Assembly (NCBI GenBank): GCA_013339765.2
Contig: CM023457.1
Span: 56,011,745 to 56,075,744 of the forward strand
Direction of reading: 5' to 3'
DNA length: 64,000 bases
DNA from: Haemaphysalis longicornis
Lineage: Eukaryota > Arthropoda > Arachnida > Ixodida > Ixodidae
Each line of letters opens with the position of its first letter. The stretch's first letter is position 1. The position numbers were made by a program, and so were the translations under genes. Below are positions 44,385 to 55,610 of the stretch, in pieces. The notes beneath the pieces are model-generated. The model was not told the origin of the DNA and did no database searches. It saw only the letters and a program-made list of their open reading frames with translations.

Positions 44385-44540
44385 CATTCTGACGTAGAGC
44401 GACTGCTCCGGTTAAGCAGTGGACCCGGGTTCGAATCCTGGACCAGGACGAATTTTTTTCAACTGCGAAGTTTCTGAGAAAGCTGTATAGCTTTCCTTTG
44501 CAGCCGTATGGCTGCATTTAGGTGGATGTCAAACTTTCCT
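44385..44540 (+). mobile_element. tRNA-headed SINE-like repeat
   Basis: 'GTAGAGCGACTGCTCCGG' (A-box-like) and 'CCCGGGTTCGAATCCTGG' (clear B box, about 44424-44441) are followed by 'CCAGGACGAATTTTTTTC'. The acceptor ends do not pair as in a real tRNA. An internal small hairpin lies at TGCAGCCGTATGGCTGCA (about 44499-44516). It differs from the Ruka-like copies in body sequence. The 3' limit is uncertain. Confidence 0.55.
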
Positions 44541-46737
44541 TCACAGAAACTTACACCACCTTGGAGATTTCCCCTAAATGTGGTCGATTCTGACTACGTG
44601 TTTCAAATTGCTTGTGCAGCCTTGCCCCTTCGCTTGACGGCAGTTTACCTTCCGCATTGGAGTTCCTGACAAATCGGGGCGCTCTTGCGCAAACTGTATC
44701 CAAATTGACGGACGTAAATAGCGTGGAGCTACCGATGCGTCTTTACATCTCCCATCAACTCTTGTTTATCTCAAGCGCACTGCAAACCGACCTGAAGGGG
44801 TATTCGGAACATCCACCTTTCTTTCACCAGCAAATGCGTTTCTCTTGGGCATGAGAGATGATCTCACGACCCGTGTGAAAATAACAGTCGCATCGCAAGT
44901 GGTAGTCGAATTCACGACCACGTTCTCAAGTACCTGAACGCACTGAGAACCAAATAATACGGCAGAAACGCGTGTCGTGCAAGATAACTACCAAATAAAT
45001 AAAAGGCCCCTTTCTTGCTATTCAAAGATTATGCTCGTACAGACGGTTTTAGCAACAACGTACCGTACCACAGTTTCTACGACATGACAAAATGGCAGCC
45101 GAGTATTATTTGAGGAATCATATGTGCATAACATGCAAAGCTTAGCTTGCGATTGAACAAAAGGTCAAATAACCAGCATTTCTTGCACAGGACACGTAGT
45201 TCCTGTATATTTTAGGCAAAAAGTCCGCGGTATCATTAGCTGGGTGAGGTTATGAGCTTGGTACGGGTTTTTTTTTTTTTTGCTATGACACCCAGTGATT
45301 CATTCGAACAATCCAGCAATTAGGGACCGTTCATTCTCAGCCAACGCAGCTCATATTTAGATTGCAAGTGTGGATGTGAGCGTGTGCCTAGGCAGTTTTC
45401 TTTCGTTACCTGAGAGAATTCGGTATATCTCTGTATTACGGGCTGTTTTATTGTGTCATTATAAAAGCGTTTAAGCCCTAAAACTCCAGTTAACTATATA
45501 AGGGCCTCCTACTCTGCAGCCAGTAATATTTATATAGGTATCCGAATATTGGCACCTAATCGATATGAAACATTAGACACGGTAACACGAAACGCACAAG
45601 CAGCTTTATTTTGTATATTGTGCATAGCTTTATCTAATTTTGTTCTCCCTAAAGCTTCATTTCCTGGTGTCGCACGTAGTTTACAGCTGTCCGCCTTGCT
45701 AGTTCACACTATGGTTACCTCTATTCAACAACCAAAGACTTTGAAAATACAAGGAGAAAGTACAGAAAAGGAGCTTTGCTGCGGAGATGTTGCAGCTTCA
45801 GATAAAAGACCACAAAATACAAGCACGTGAAACAAGTCAACATAAATACAAAAACTCTCTGCAGAAACGCGAGAAGCGAAAACAAAACACACAAGGCCTC
45901 GAAAACCACTTTCTATTCCCTCCATCTCCCGTCTCCTCCTGCTGGCGTCGTTCAAAGGAATGCACTATAGGAGATGGAGACACGTTGGGCGGACTCGCAG
46001 GGGAAACGCCGCTGCATGTGAACTGCCTTGATGGCCGAGCTTCGTGTACGCCCGCAACGCATGCGAACGGCTCCAGTACCGTTCCCTGCAGCCGGAATCC
46101 AATCGGGAGAGGAAGGAAGAGTGCAATGGCCCATTAGACCTCACGCAGCGCTCTCTTTCCTTCTTCTCTCTCTCTCTAAGTTGTTTTGCGTTTGAAGGCA
46201 AAAAAGATGGCACGTGGTTGGCGCCAGGTAACGACCCCTTTTGCATAGCCTACTACTGGATCTACGGATGGTCCTGCAGGGTAGAAACCGCTGCAGAAGA
46301 CGCAATCAGATTTGTGCACTTGCCATGTTTCCCTTGGATGCGCCCACCGCTACCGTTCATAAGTGCTCTTTGTCTGTTCTTTGTAGAACGCGGGAAGCCT
46401 CTTGCCAGTATACGCAAGACGCGCAGGGAAAGGTGAACGAGATGGCTCTGGGTTAAGGACACGGACTCTCTAGCCTGTCCGATTCTGTCGGAGAATGCAA
46501 GTTCCAGGACTTTTCTCATAAGTCACTTCCAACTTATTCCCGCAGGCTGCATATGTTTAAGAAAGTTACCAAATGCGTCATACACACTGCTGATATACAT
46601 AAATAAGAATTTATGCCGAAACAGAATTTACAACTGGAAAGGTTACCACCAGCTTCATTGTTCTCGTTACGTGTGAATGCGCAACGAGTAGGCCTGCCTT
46701 GAACAAATTATTACCAAACTTTCCCCTACATTTAGCT
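44541..46737. other. No supported gene
   Basis: No recognisable gene. A T-run is at about 45268-45281 and CT-rich sequence near 46165-46180. The 116- and 130-codon frames at 45787-46436 have no motifs. Confidence 0.5.
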
Positions 46738-46815
46738 TGGAACGAAAGACAAATCTATGATAGAGGCCTTTGCCCTGCAGTGGGCGTAGATAGGATGATG
46801 ATGCTGATGAAAAGA
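46738..46815 (+). mobile_element. RTE-like LINE 3' tail fragment
   Basis: The string 'AGAGGCCTTTGCCCTGCAGT' followed by GGGCGTAGATAGG and ATGATGATG units encodes ERQIYDRGLCPAVGVDRMMM. This '(G)GLCPAVG/SGDD'-like end with a GAT/ATG trinucleotide tail is the familiar end of arthropod RTE/R4-type LINEs. Only the last about 80 bp are present. Confidence 0.6.
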
Positions 46816-49719
46816 AAAATAAGTGTTCCACACCGGAGAGTACTCCAGGCAGTGCATAAAGAAGAAACAGTCACATGGTATTTCAGATGATTCGGGTCGT
46901 CCAAGCCCTAGGGACAGCGCGTTCCATGATTGGCGAATGGGCGTGCGCGGAGAACAGAATTAGTCTCGGCGGCAAGATGTTTTTCCCCTATGCAGTTGAT
47001 TTATTTTCTTCGGTCCGAATCGAAGACCAAAGTGCGCGCAGTTGGTCGCCATGCTTCTATAACTCAGTGCTTCGTAGTGCCCTGCGGCAAAAGCCGGAAT
47101 TACTTCCTCCAGACTCCATCCAATTCTACAGTACAGTTGCGCCGCATCAGCCAGCGGTGAAGAAGCAAAGTCCAAAAGTTATCCGCGCGTGGTTACAACA
47201 TTTCGAGGAAGCGATCTAGAACAGAAGACGAAGAACACACGGCGGGCGAAGTATACGGGGAAGACGTGAGCAATCGAATACGGAAACCGGACGAATGAAG
47301 AAAAGATTAAAAGAACGCGGGAAAAGGGTTTCTCGGGGAAACCCAGAGAGTTGAGTGGAAATAAATGGGGGAAGTAACTGGTTCCGCAGAGAAATACGAC
47401 TGGAGCGTGACTCGCAGCTCCCGCAGGCAGTTCACACAGCAGGTTTACGCGAAGTGATGGAGAGCGGTGCTTTTGGTGCGAGAAAGAGCGAGAAAGGTGT
47501 TCAAACCGGTAAGCTGGTAGAGAGCAATGGTTCCAGAAAGCAGATGTGAGTTTGAGGTTGACGGCGAAGTATGGGGAAGTTGTCAGAGAAATGGGTGGTA
47601 GGAGAGGGAATTTCGCGCTGGAGAAATCGACTGATGGTCGGACAAGGATGGCGCACACATGGTTTCAATTGTTCGGCTTGCTGGGCCAACAAGCGAACGC
47701 GGTGTATTTCATCCATCCTGTGGAAGTGCTTGGAAGACGTGCAGGACCGCCACCGTGCTGTATGCGAGAAAGCTAGAAGATGGTTCGGTTTTCTACAAAC
47801 AGCGGGCATGCGTGGAAATGATGAGGGCGTCTCGCCGAATACAGTCCGCTAGCAAAAACTAAAATGGCGTTTCGGCTTTGTCTTCCTCCTGTAGTCCTGC
47901 CCGAAGGCGCTCAAGAACGCCGAAGTTAAGGTGCCACTTTTTTCCAACGCGGTAAATATAATGCGGCCGGTATTATTTCAGGCCCTCTACGTTGCTATCC
48001 AATTAAATGTCCCGTCACGTATCCATCCAAACTCATCAAGTTTGCCCTAAGATTACATCAACTCTCTTTAAACGCCTTCTCTTCTTTATATGTCTTCAGG
48101 AGTGGCGATGCGCGTGGCAAGGAATTTCCTAAAATACCATTTTCACGCGTATAACCTGCCCTTGCAGATAGTTCGCACCAACACTTTCAGCCCACCGAAA
48201 AAGAAAAAAAAAGAACAGTCTCGCGTATTGCCTGCACATTTGAAACAGGAATGGCTGCACCAAAGCGCCAAAGGCTCTACTTAAGCAACGCATCATATAC
48301 TATGTAGACGGAAAAAGCATCTTGTTTGGTATGTCCGGAACACAACACGTTTGGGCTGTGTGCGGTGAAGAGAATTTATTGTGGTGAAGTTGCGCAGATT
48401 CGTGGGTTTATTGTTCTTTCATCGAACTAATAAAATTCAGTTGTTAGGGTGATCTCGCCCTTGTTCTTTATTCCTTGTCCTTCAGTGCTTTGCGCAATCG
48501 CTGACACGGAAGGTTTACTCAGTGCAACTGCATAGGAGCTTCTTGGCCCAACCCGGATTGCCGTGAAGCTAGACTAAAGGAAAAACCCTGCGTATTAACC
48601 ACAGCCCTACTTTGGTACTGAAATTTCCGCATTTTTGGCGCGGGTCATGCGCGCGAAGATACGGTAACAAGAACAGAAGCATTAAGTAGAGCTATACGAG
48701 AGCAGTGTTAGGCACCCGTGAACGAGCCTATCTTTTCGCGTTCACAACTAGATCGATCGTCGTATCCGCAATAGTTAACAGATGTCTGAATATAAAGGGG
48801 AGACCATTCAGTGATGATGCATGGTGCTGATGAGGCTTGAGGCATAGTAAAGAAATATTAATGGGAATGCTGGGGAAAACCTGTGGAGGCACTGGTTCCC
48901 CGTGATTTCATTCTCAGTAAGGGAAGAACTGAGTAAATACGAAACAGCAGGATTAAGGTTGAGGGGAAAAATTAGGGAAGGGTGGGAACGCAAGAGGGGA
49001 AATGGAAAGGAAAAAGAGAGTAGGCAACGGTTGCACATCGCCCCAGAAGGATTACAACGGAATCTGAGTAGTACGACAAATGGGGAAAGAAGCGGCAGGA
49101 GCGACGTGGTTACGCCTGAGAATCAGCAAAAAAGCGCTCAGTTTGAGAGAATAACCAAGGAAAAACAAAGAAGTGTCGAAGAATTGCGGAAAGAACTCAA
49201 TGAGACCTAATAAGGCGCTTGTCCGAGAGAAAATATCTTACAAAAAATGTGGTTGATGACTCTTTCATAGGAATCGGTAAAACACGGAAGTAAAATGTGC
49301 CTTCACAGGAGCATTTAAATCTTTATTGTGGTCTATACGAACTTGCACATCGCTATTTATATCATGTCGGTATGGCACAGTTAGACGCATCAACGTTATA
49401 CACCGGATTGCACGCGCCGGAAAATTGCGTAAATTCGACTTAAACCACAGCCCCTGGAAACCGTGCGAAGGAGCCGAAACCGAAACCGAAAGCAGTGGGT
49501 GGCAGAGGGTGCCTCAATTCACCCGCGTCCCGCGTCCACAAAGACGCTGGCATCGAGGCGCCAAGAGTCGGCACTCATTAGCGTCATGCTGAACTACTTC
49601 GCTTCACTTCTCCTAGACGGCAGCATCTCCTAGACGGCATCTGAATGAAGAAAGTAGTGTGAAAGATATAAGGCGCGTTCGTAGAGCTCCTCCCGCTTGC
49701 ACTCGTAGCGCACTGGGCA
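46816..49719. other. No supported gene
   Basis: No recognisable gene or repeat. The frames 46875-47219 (114 codons), 47179-47658 (159 codons, minus) and 48902-49210 (102 codons, plus, Lys/Glu-rich) carry no family motif, splice context or codon signal that I can defend. Confidence 0.45.
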
Positions 49720-49872
49720 GAGCCCTGGGTACATCCCGTTGCGGAGAAAGAGTTCGTGGCTCGAATCCTGGCGCAGCCGCGCCAATGGAACTTTTTCTGG
49801 TGATGTCATTTCCGTGACGGATATGACGCCGCTCAGATCTTCGTGTACCAGGGCATAAAACACTTTCACGTT
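49720..49872 (+). mobile_element. tRNA-headed SINE, second family
   Basis: The head has 'TAGCGCACTGGG' (A-box-like) and 'GTGGCTCGAATCCTGG' (B box, about 49756-49771). The body 'GATGTCATTTCCGTGACGG' plus ATATGACGCC and the end 'GGCATAAAACACTTTCACG' + TTAAAA match, on the opposite strand, two segments at 55312-55610. A head joined to a dispersed body with a fixed 3' end is the structure of a SINE. Acceptor ends do not pair, so it is not a tRNA gene. Confidence 0.6.
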
Positions 49873-50602
49873 AAAAAGGAAGTATTATGCTTTCTGGAAG
49901 GGGGATATGGCACGAGCGAGAGAAAATAAAACGGGGCAGTAAGTGTGGGAGGATTGGCCTACGCGATGACACACCGGAAAGACAGGAGGACACTAGGGCT
50001 ACGTGCCAAAGGGAATCAGGCAGAAGAGGCGGAGAGGCGTCCACTAGGGAGGGCACGGACCGTACAGGACAGAGAACGGCGTGATGTCGAACGTCCATAC
50101 CCAAAAAGGGGGAAGGGTAATGGCTAAGCTGTAAGAGCTTCGGCGACAGGATTAGTGCAAAAGAGAACAGGACCACCGCAAAAAATACAATGGATAAATG
50201 TCGAACGTAGGTAGAGGGAAGGAGGTTCAATTGGACGGCTACTAAGAAACGTACACAACTGCCTGACGTAAAGACGCGTGGAGGACATTGTAGCTGAAAT
50301 AAAGTAGTCAGAGTAGTTTGATTGCTTGGCGCGAGGAAGCTATATAGTTTCATAACACAAGCTGGCCACATCAGTAGCAGAACAAATACCGAGCGTAGTG
50401 ATTGGAACCAAAGAAAAGACAGGAACAATGCAGAAATATCGTGCAACAACGAATCGGTAGCTGAGAGTTAAGCCTAACCAACCCAAAGTAGAAGCAGTTG
50501 AGAATTGCTGCAAATGACCTTCGTGATGCAGCGTCTAGTTAAGGGAGCATCACTACAACAATGACAGCTATGACAACGACGACGACGATGATGGCGATGA
50601 TG
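49873..50602. other. No supported gene
   Basis: The minus frame 49871-50449 (192 codons, Ser/Leu-rich) is the complement of a purine-rich stretch and has no motif. GAC/GAT trinucleotides precede the element at 50603. Confidence 0.5.
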
Positions 50603-50907
50603 TGGTGGTGCACTCTTAGGCAAAAAGGACTAAAATAGGGACTAAAATACAGCCGTTAGTCTTCGCGGGCGACCGTTCATCTTCAAGGGAGTATCTGCGG
50701 CAGAAGTACGTGCCGTGTGCATAAATGCGGACTAACTGTTCGTCCCCGCCGATCTATAAGGAGTAACGGGAAGACGAAACGCATGCAGTTAGTCTCTTTG
50801 CCTGCGTCGTTAATCCCCTAATGGCGTCGTCGTTGCCCTTTCGCGCATATGTCTGCGAACAGTTTTATATTTCCAAAACACAAGCCATTGCAGTCACTGG
50901 GTGCTTT

Positions 50908-51059
50908 CCCAGGCGAAAAAAACAATTGGAGGACCAATTGGACTTGACGAAAACACGATTGGGCCAAATGGAATCATTTGCATTTTCAAATGGTTCCATT
51001 TGAACCAATTGTGTTTTCGGCAGGTCCAAATGGTCCTCCAATTGTTTTTTTCACCTGGG
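50908..51059. repeat. ~150-bp foldback inside the hAT-like element
   Basis: CCCAGG at 50908-50913 pairs with CCTGGG at 51054-51059. Inside, 'AAAAACAATTGGAGGACCA' pairs with 'TGGTCCTCCAATTGTTTTT' and CGAAAACAC pairs with GTGTTTTCG, leaving a small loop near 50980. The near-complete palindrome looks like a nested foldback/MITE. No clear target duplication is seen at its edges. Confidence 0.8.
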
Positions 51060-51962
51060 TTAGATGGTGCCACCGGAGAAAATATTGATGTTAGTTATAA
51101 GAAAATCGCCTAGGGTTAGTAGAGCGGCGGGTAATGGCAAGGAGCGGCGAAGCGCGATTGCATACGCTTCTCGGCGAGGTTTTGTTGATACGCTGTGTTG
51201 CATACGATTCGTGCAGAGGGTAATAAACGGCCAATGAAAGCTTTTAAGCGCGCCACAGTGACACAAAAATTAGTGAAAGTAGCAAATGTGGATTCCTGAG
51301 CCTACTGAATATGTATATGTTTAACACACGAGAAAAAACGCATGTTGCTGATGACAACTGCAAAACAAAAATGCTCGCTACAGGTACGCGTCTCGAAGTT
51401 ATCTTTTACACTCGGTACATAATTGCCTTGGGCACCAAAGCTATGACAATGCTGCAACTGCTGTAAAACCCGCTTGCAATTTCCCAGTCGCAATCGTCTA
51501 GCGACGCAAATTTGAAGAATTCAGGATAAGCACACACCGAATTCGCTTTCGCCGATGCAGGAAAATATGGCATGTTTCCTTATTCTGACACTCACACAGA
51601 CGACACCTTTTACATACGTTACATAGAGCACTTAACATATGTATCGAAGTTCGAACACTAAGAAAGCACTTAGCTTGCGCTAATTTGTGCGGAAACAAAT
51701 GAGTCGTTCGATCCCCAGCTACCTATCTCAACTAGGCGGCGACGAGTTGATTGTTATTTACGAGAAAAACTATGGTTGTGAGGCTCTACTTCGAATCGAA
51801 CTGAGTAATAGTCCCTAACCTAGCAAGCGCTAAGCGCAAGGCGCAAAACGCGGTCACGTTCGCTTGCACAGATAGAAATCGGGCACAGTTGCAATGGATG
51901 TGTTGCGTTATGCACAGAACTACACGCTGTACACTTGAATATTATCTACCTCACCCGCCACC

Positions 51963-52050
51963 CGGCGGCGTGGTCCAGCGGATAGCGCGTCGGGTTCCTT
52001 GTGTATAATTACGGGCGTCATGGGTTCGATCCCTGCCGGGGTCTTTTTTT
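51963..52050 (+). mobile_element. tRNA-like unit inside the hAT-like element
   Basis: GTGGTCCAGCGGATAGCG (A box) and ATGGGTTCGATCCCTGCC (B box, about 52020-52037) are followed by GGGGTC and a T-run, a potential RNA polymerase III terminator. The 5' end (GCGGCGT) does not pair with the 3' end (CGGGGTC), so it is not a functional tRNA. A tRNA-derived SINE fragment is most likely. Confidence 0.5.
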
Positions 52051-52363
52051 CTTTTTTCTGCACACTACGCAGTTCGTCCTTGGGGAGTATCGGAACGCAC
52101 CATCCGGGTGGGGGACTAACCGTTCGTCCCCTCGCAGTTAGTCCCCAAAGGGACTAATGATTGTGGCAGAGGCCGTTAGTCCCTGAAAGGACGAACTTTT
52201 AGTCCTTTTTGCCTAAGAGTGTGGTGGTGGCGGCGGCGGCGGCGGCGAAGAGAAGGAGGCCAGTGGTAAAAAGAAAAATACGACTGAAAGACAAATTGAT
52301 GCAGAGTAACGACAGAGCTTGATATTAGAAGCAAAAGTGGCGATGGTGACGATTACAACGGTG

Positions 52364-52617
52364 GTGATGATGATTGATTGAGTGATTGTGGGGTTTAACG
52401 CGCCGACGCAGCGCAGGCGATGAGGCGCACCGTAGTAGAGGGCTCCGGATTAATTTTGACCACCTGGGATCTTTATCGTTCGCCGTACGCAGGGGCGTTT
52501 TTGCTTTTCGCCTCCATTAGAAAAGTGGCCGCCGCGGACGGGAATCGAACCCGCGACCTCATGCTGAGCAGCGCAACACCTTAGCCACTGAGCCACCGCA
52601 GTGGGTGTGATGATGAT
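52364..52617 (-). mobile_element. Full-length Ruka-like SINE
   Basis: Minus strand: ACCCACTGCGGTGGCTCAGTG head with A and B boxes, the body motifs (the copy reads AATGGAGGCGAAA), CAGGTGGTC and 'GTTAAACCCCACAATC' with a short tail. Candidate 11-bp duplication GTGATGATGAT at 52364-52374 and 52607-52617. It sits in a GAT-rich neighbourhood, so chance is not excluded. Confidence 0.92.
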
Positions 52618-54096
52618 GAGGATTATGGTATGGTAGTGATGGGTTGTGTGGCGAGTAGAATCCGCCTTATCGTAATCAGCAGGGGACTGAACAGAGAAAT
52701 AGTGACAAATTAGAAGCAAATAGGACTTATCCATCGCGGAGGAAAGCAATTCCAGGTACGTGTAACACACGCACAGGGTTCTCGACAGGGGGGGGGGGGG
52801 GGGGGGGGGGGGTGAGCGGGAGTGTTGAAATGGAGAAAAAAAGGTTTTGGTTTGTCAGTGGTCCAGGAAGTGAATAAGGAACAGGGTAAGGAACGGAATT
52901 GGAAAGAGCATATAAGGAAGACAGAGGGTGGGTTGGCTAGTGCCGGCCGCAGCCATGCCGAGTGAATCATTGATGGCGATTCGCCGAGGCGTGGTCGCTA
53001 AACCCGCTCGCATGGGAGCGTTGGGAGAGAGGCCGTGGGATACGAGGTTCCTGCTCTCCTGCGAGCCGTAAACCTCCTGCTCTCCACTCAAATATCGAAG
53101 TCGCGCCGCCGACCCATTTCTGAAGAACTAGCTCCTTTTAAGAGAGAGTGTTGGAGCGAGTGGAGAAAGAGATGCCGGCAGCGATGATGGCGACGCCAAG
53201 CGTGCCGTGCGCAATGCTGCGCGGTTTTATCTTTACAGCTGCTGGAGTGTTCTGTGGTTGCTCCGCGCGTCCTGCGATACTGATATCAGGTGGGCCGTCG
53301 GCGACGAACGGACCGCAGCAGTGAAGGCCACGCGGGAAAACGGATTTTGGGTCAGACAGCTGTTCCGTTTCCACACAAAAAAGAAAAGAAGTGGATTCCG
53401 GCATAGCGGCAGGGGTGAACAAGGAGGTATGAGCACTTGGAATGGAAAGACCACTAGTGCGCTATTACAAACCATTGCCTGGGCTGAAACTCTTATCTCG
53501 TTGTATTACTGCGGCCTCGCCGGGTGGGGTTTACCGCGAATAAAAACAAGAAGAGAGAGCTGTACTTGGGAGAAATTACCACTACGTAAAGAATAATGAG
53601 TAATCTCCCTGTGCAACATTTCTTGTTGAAATACCACCATCGGCGTGTTTAATGAAAGCGAGCTCAGTGAGTAAACAAATGTGCTAGTCATATGCCAAGT
53701 ACTCAATACTTATAGAAGTGCAGGCGGCTAGTAAATGTAAACCTAACCAGTCAAGCGTCAGCGTGCACTTCCTAAATTTTTAAGTGATGTTAGCGATTGT
53801 ACGCAAAACGACAGTCTCCTTAAAGAGAAAGAGTTGTACAAGCGATAGCTACGAGCCCAGACGCTGTATCCATTCCGGCAGCTTTGATGATACTGCCGCG
53901 GTCCTCAGGTGAGGGACCGGGATAGAAGGGGAAGACCGTTATTTCGATAAAGTGAAGGAATGCGAGAGGTCGGGACAAACAATTGACTCAGACAGCGCAG
54001 GGAGGAGACGCGATATATATATATCAGGCTGCCTTTGTGTAGAAGGCATAGAGATAATGATAATGGCGATGATGATGATGACGAAGAATAATAACA
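52618..54096. other. No supported gene; G25 run at 52788
   Basis: A run of 25 G lies at 52788-52812. A 129-codon frame (53207-53596) and its antisense partners have no motif, though TTTATCTTTACAG near 53228 resembles a splice acceptor. A short AT repeat is at about 54013-54023. Confidence 0.5.
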
Positions 54097-54151
54097 AGAA
54101 GAAGAAGAAGAAGAGAAGAAGAAGAAGAAGAAGAAGAAGAAGAAGAAGAAG
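54097..54151. repeat. (GAA)n microsatellite
   Basis: About 18 GAA units with one interruption. The poly-Lys/Arg and antisense poly-Leu/Phe frames around it are artefacts. Confidence 0.95.
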
Positions 54152-55311
54152 CCCAATAAACAAAGCATCGTTTCGCTTGCTGCCGGGAACACTACAGTTC
54201 TGTTCGCCGCCTGAGCTCTGTCTCCAACTACATCCAATAGTGACGCGAAAATAACAATTTGTTGTTGCGGATAGGCGTGGGGCACTTTTAAAATGGACAT
54301 AATAAATCCCCAGTACTAGATAAAAGGCGGCCTTTAAGGTCCACCGAATGCATACCATTTCGAAATATATCGAGTCGCTCGTCATGGTCCGGATGACTAG
54401 AAGTGGCCTGATGTGGGTGTCGAATTGGACAAAGAAAAGCTCACGCCAGATTCGACATTTTCAAACGATCTCACATATGTAACAAATAAAGCAAGAAATA
54501 GAAGCAAGGATACTCGATTAGAGGATAATTCACCGGCAAACCAAAGGAAAAACATAGTGTAGTCGTCATTCCCTAATAGTACAAGGAGAGGAGCAGTTAG
54601 CTGGCTAGATATATGAAACAGTTGCGGGGATGGAAATTGCTGACAAGCTCTTGTTTTCTATCAGCACTGTTTAAACGTGAGAAAGGTCAATACTTAGACG
54701 TGATAACGTGAAGAAACAATAAAACCAAGTATTAGGGGAAAGAGGGAACTAAAGCACAGCTAGTGCAATCCCAGTTTCTTTCTTCACTGAGAACTCAATA
54801 ACAGGAGCGCTGAAAAAAAAAACAGTACATGAGACCTACAACAGCATGAAACCCTACAATGGGTTAAACCGCGCAAAAAGAAGTGTAGATGGAATTCAAG
54901 GAGAACAGTAAAACTACCTTGCTGTTTTCCTTTTTCATCCTTCGTTTCATGTTACGTCCTAACACGGCATACTTGGTTCAACCAAACCCACCAACACTGC
55001 CAGCATTTTAACACCCCTCGGTATATCAGCCTCACCTTGCGCTCGTTTGGGAGACTCCCTCAGATACATCCGAGCTTCTCATGTGCAGGGGCGTTCCTCT
55101 TCGTTGGAACTAAAAATATGTAACAAAATTCTGGCAGGTTCCGACGCAACTCATAAGCTTTCCGGATATAGCGAAAACTCTGTCGTGACAAACTCTTGGT
55201 TTTGTGCTCTGGCTACAACCGCCAGCAGTTACATCAGAATCCCCAGGAGATCGTCCCTCTTCCCAGACCTCGTAAAATAAATACTATGACCAGTGTGTTT
55301 CATCAATGGAA
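54152..55311. other. No supported feature
   Basis: Nothing recognisable. Confidence 0.5.
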
Positions 55312-55610
55312 TGTGAAACGTATTTTTAACACGAAAGTGTTTTGTTTCGGAATACACGAAAATGTCGCTGACGTTATATCTGTCACGGAAGTGAGGCCAG
55401 TACGACGAAGCAAGCGGCCTCTAAAGGGTGCACCCCTGCACACAGTGGCTTCTTGCGGGGAAGCAACCTTTAGTACGAAAGAGTACGATATACTTAGGGG
55501 TGTTCGTTTTCGGGTTTTATATTTTAACACGAAAGTGTTTTATGCCAGTATACACAATGATTTCACTGACGTCATATCCGTCACGGAAATGACGCCAGTA
55601 CACCTTCGTC
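55312..55610 (-). repeat. Two bodies of the second SINE-like family
   Basis: Segments 55312-55410 and 55513-55610 share TTTTAACACGAAAGTGTTTT, a block of GACGTYATATCYGTCACGGA type, and GCCAGTAC, about 200 bp apart in the same orientation. Read on the minus strand they match the body and end of the SINE at 49720-49872. Neither shows a tRNA-like head. Either two headless copies or a tandem duplication explains them. Confidence 0.65.

Larger units (their letters stand above)
50603..52229. mobile_element. hAT-like non-autonomous DNA transposon, 1.6 kb
   Basis: Element 50611-52221 has 25-bp perfect terminal inverted repeats beginning CACTCTTAGGCAAAAAGGAC. An 8-bp duplication TGGTGGTG flanks it (50603-50610; 52222-52229). 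A CA...TG terminus and 8-bp duplication are hAT hallmarks. Both ends are studded with GGACTAA/TTAGTCC strings, in both orientations, within about 180 bp, like the subterminal binding sites of hAT transposases. No transposase frame is present. The interior holds a foldback (50908-51059) and a tRNA-like unit (51963-52050). The duplication lies in GTG-rich sequence, which slightly weakens it. Confidence 0.8.

Noticed and set aside
44385..44460. Functional tRNA gene
   Set aside because: A good B box, but no closing acceptor stem and SINE-like downstream sequence.
49871..50449. 192-codon minus frame with hydrophobic stretches
   Set aside because: Complement of purine-rich DNA; no recognisable family.
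51963..52050. Functional tRNA gene
   Set aside because: A and B boxes are present, but the acceptor stem does not pair; treated as a tRNA-derived repeat.
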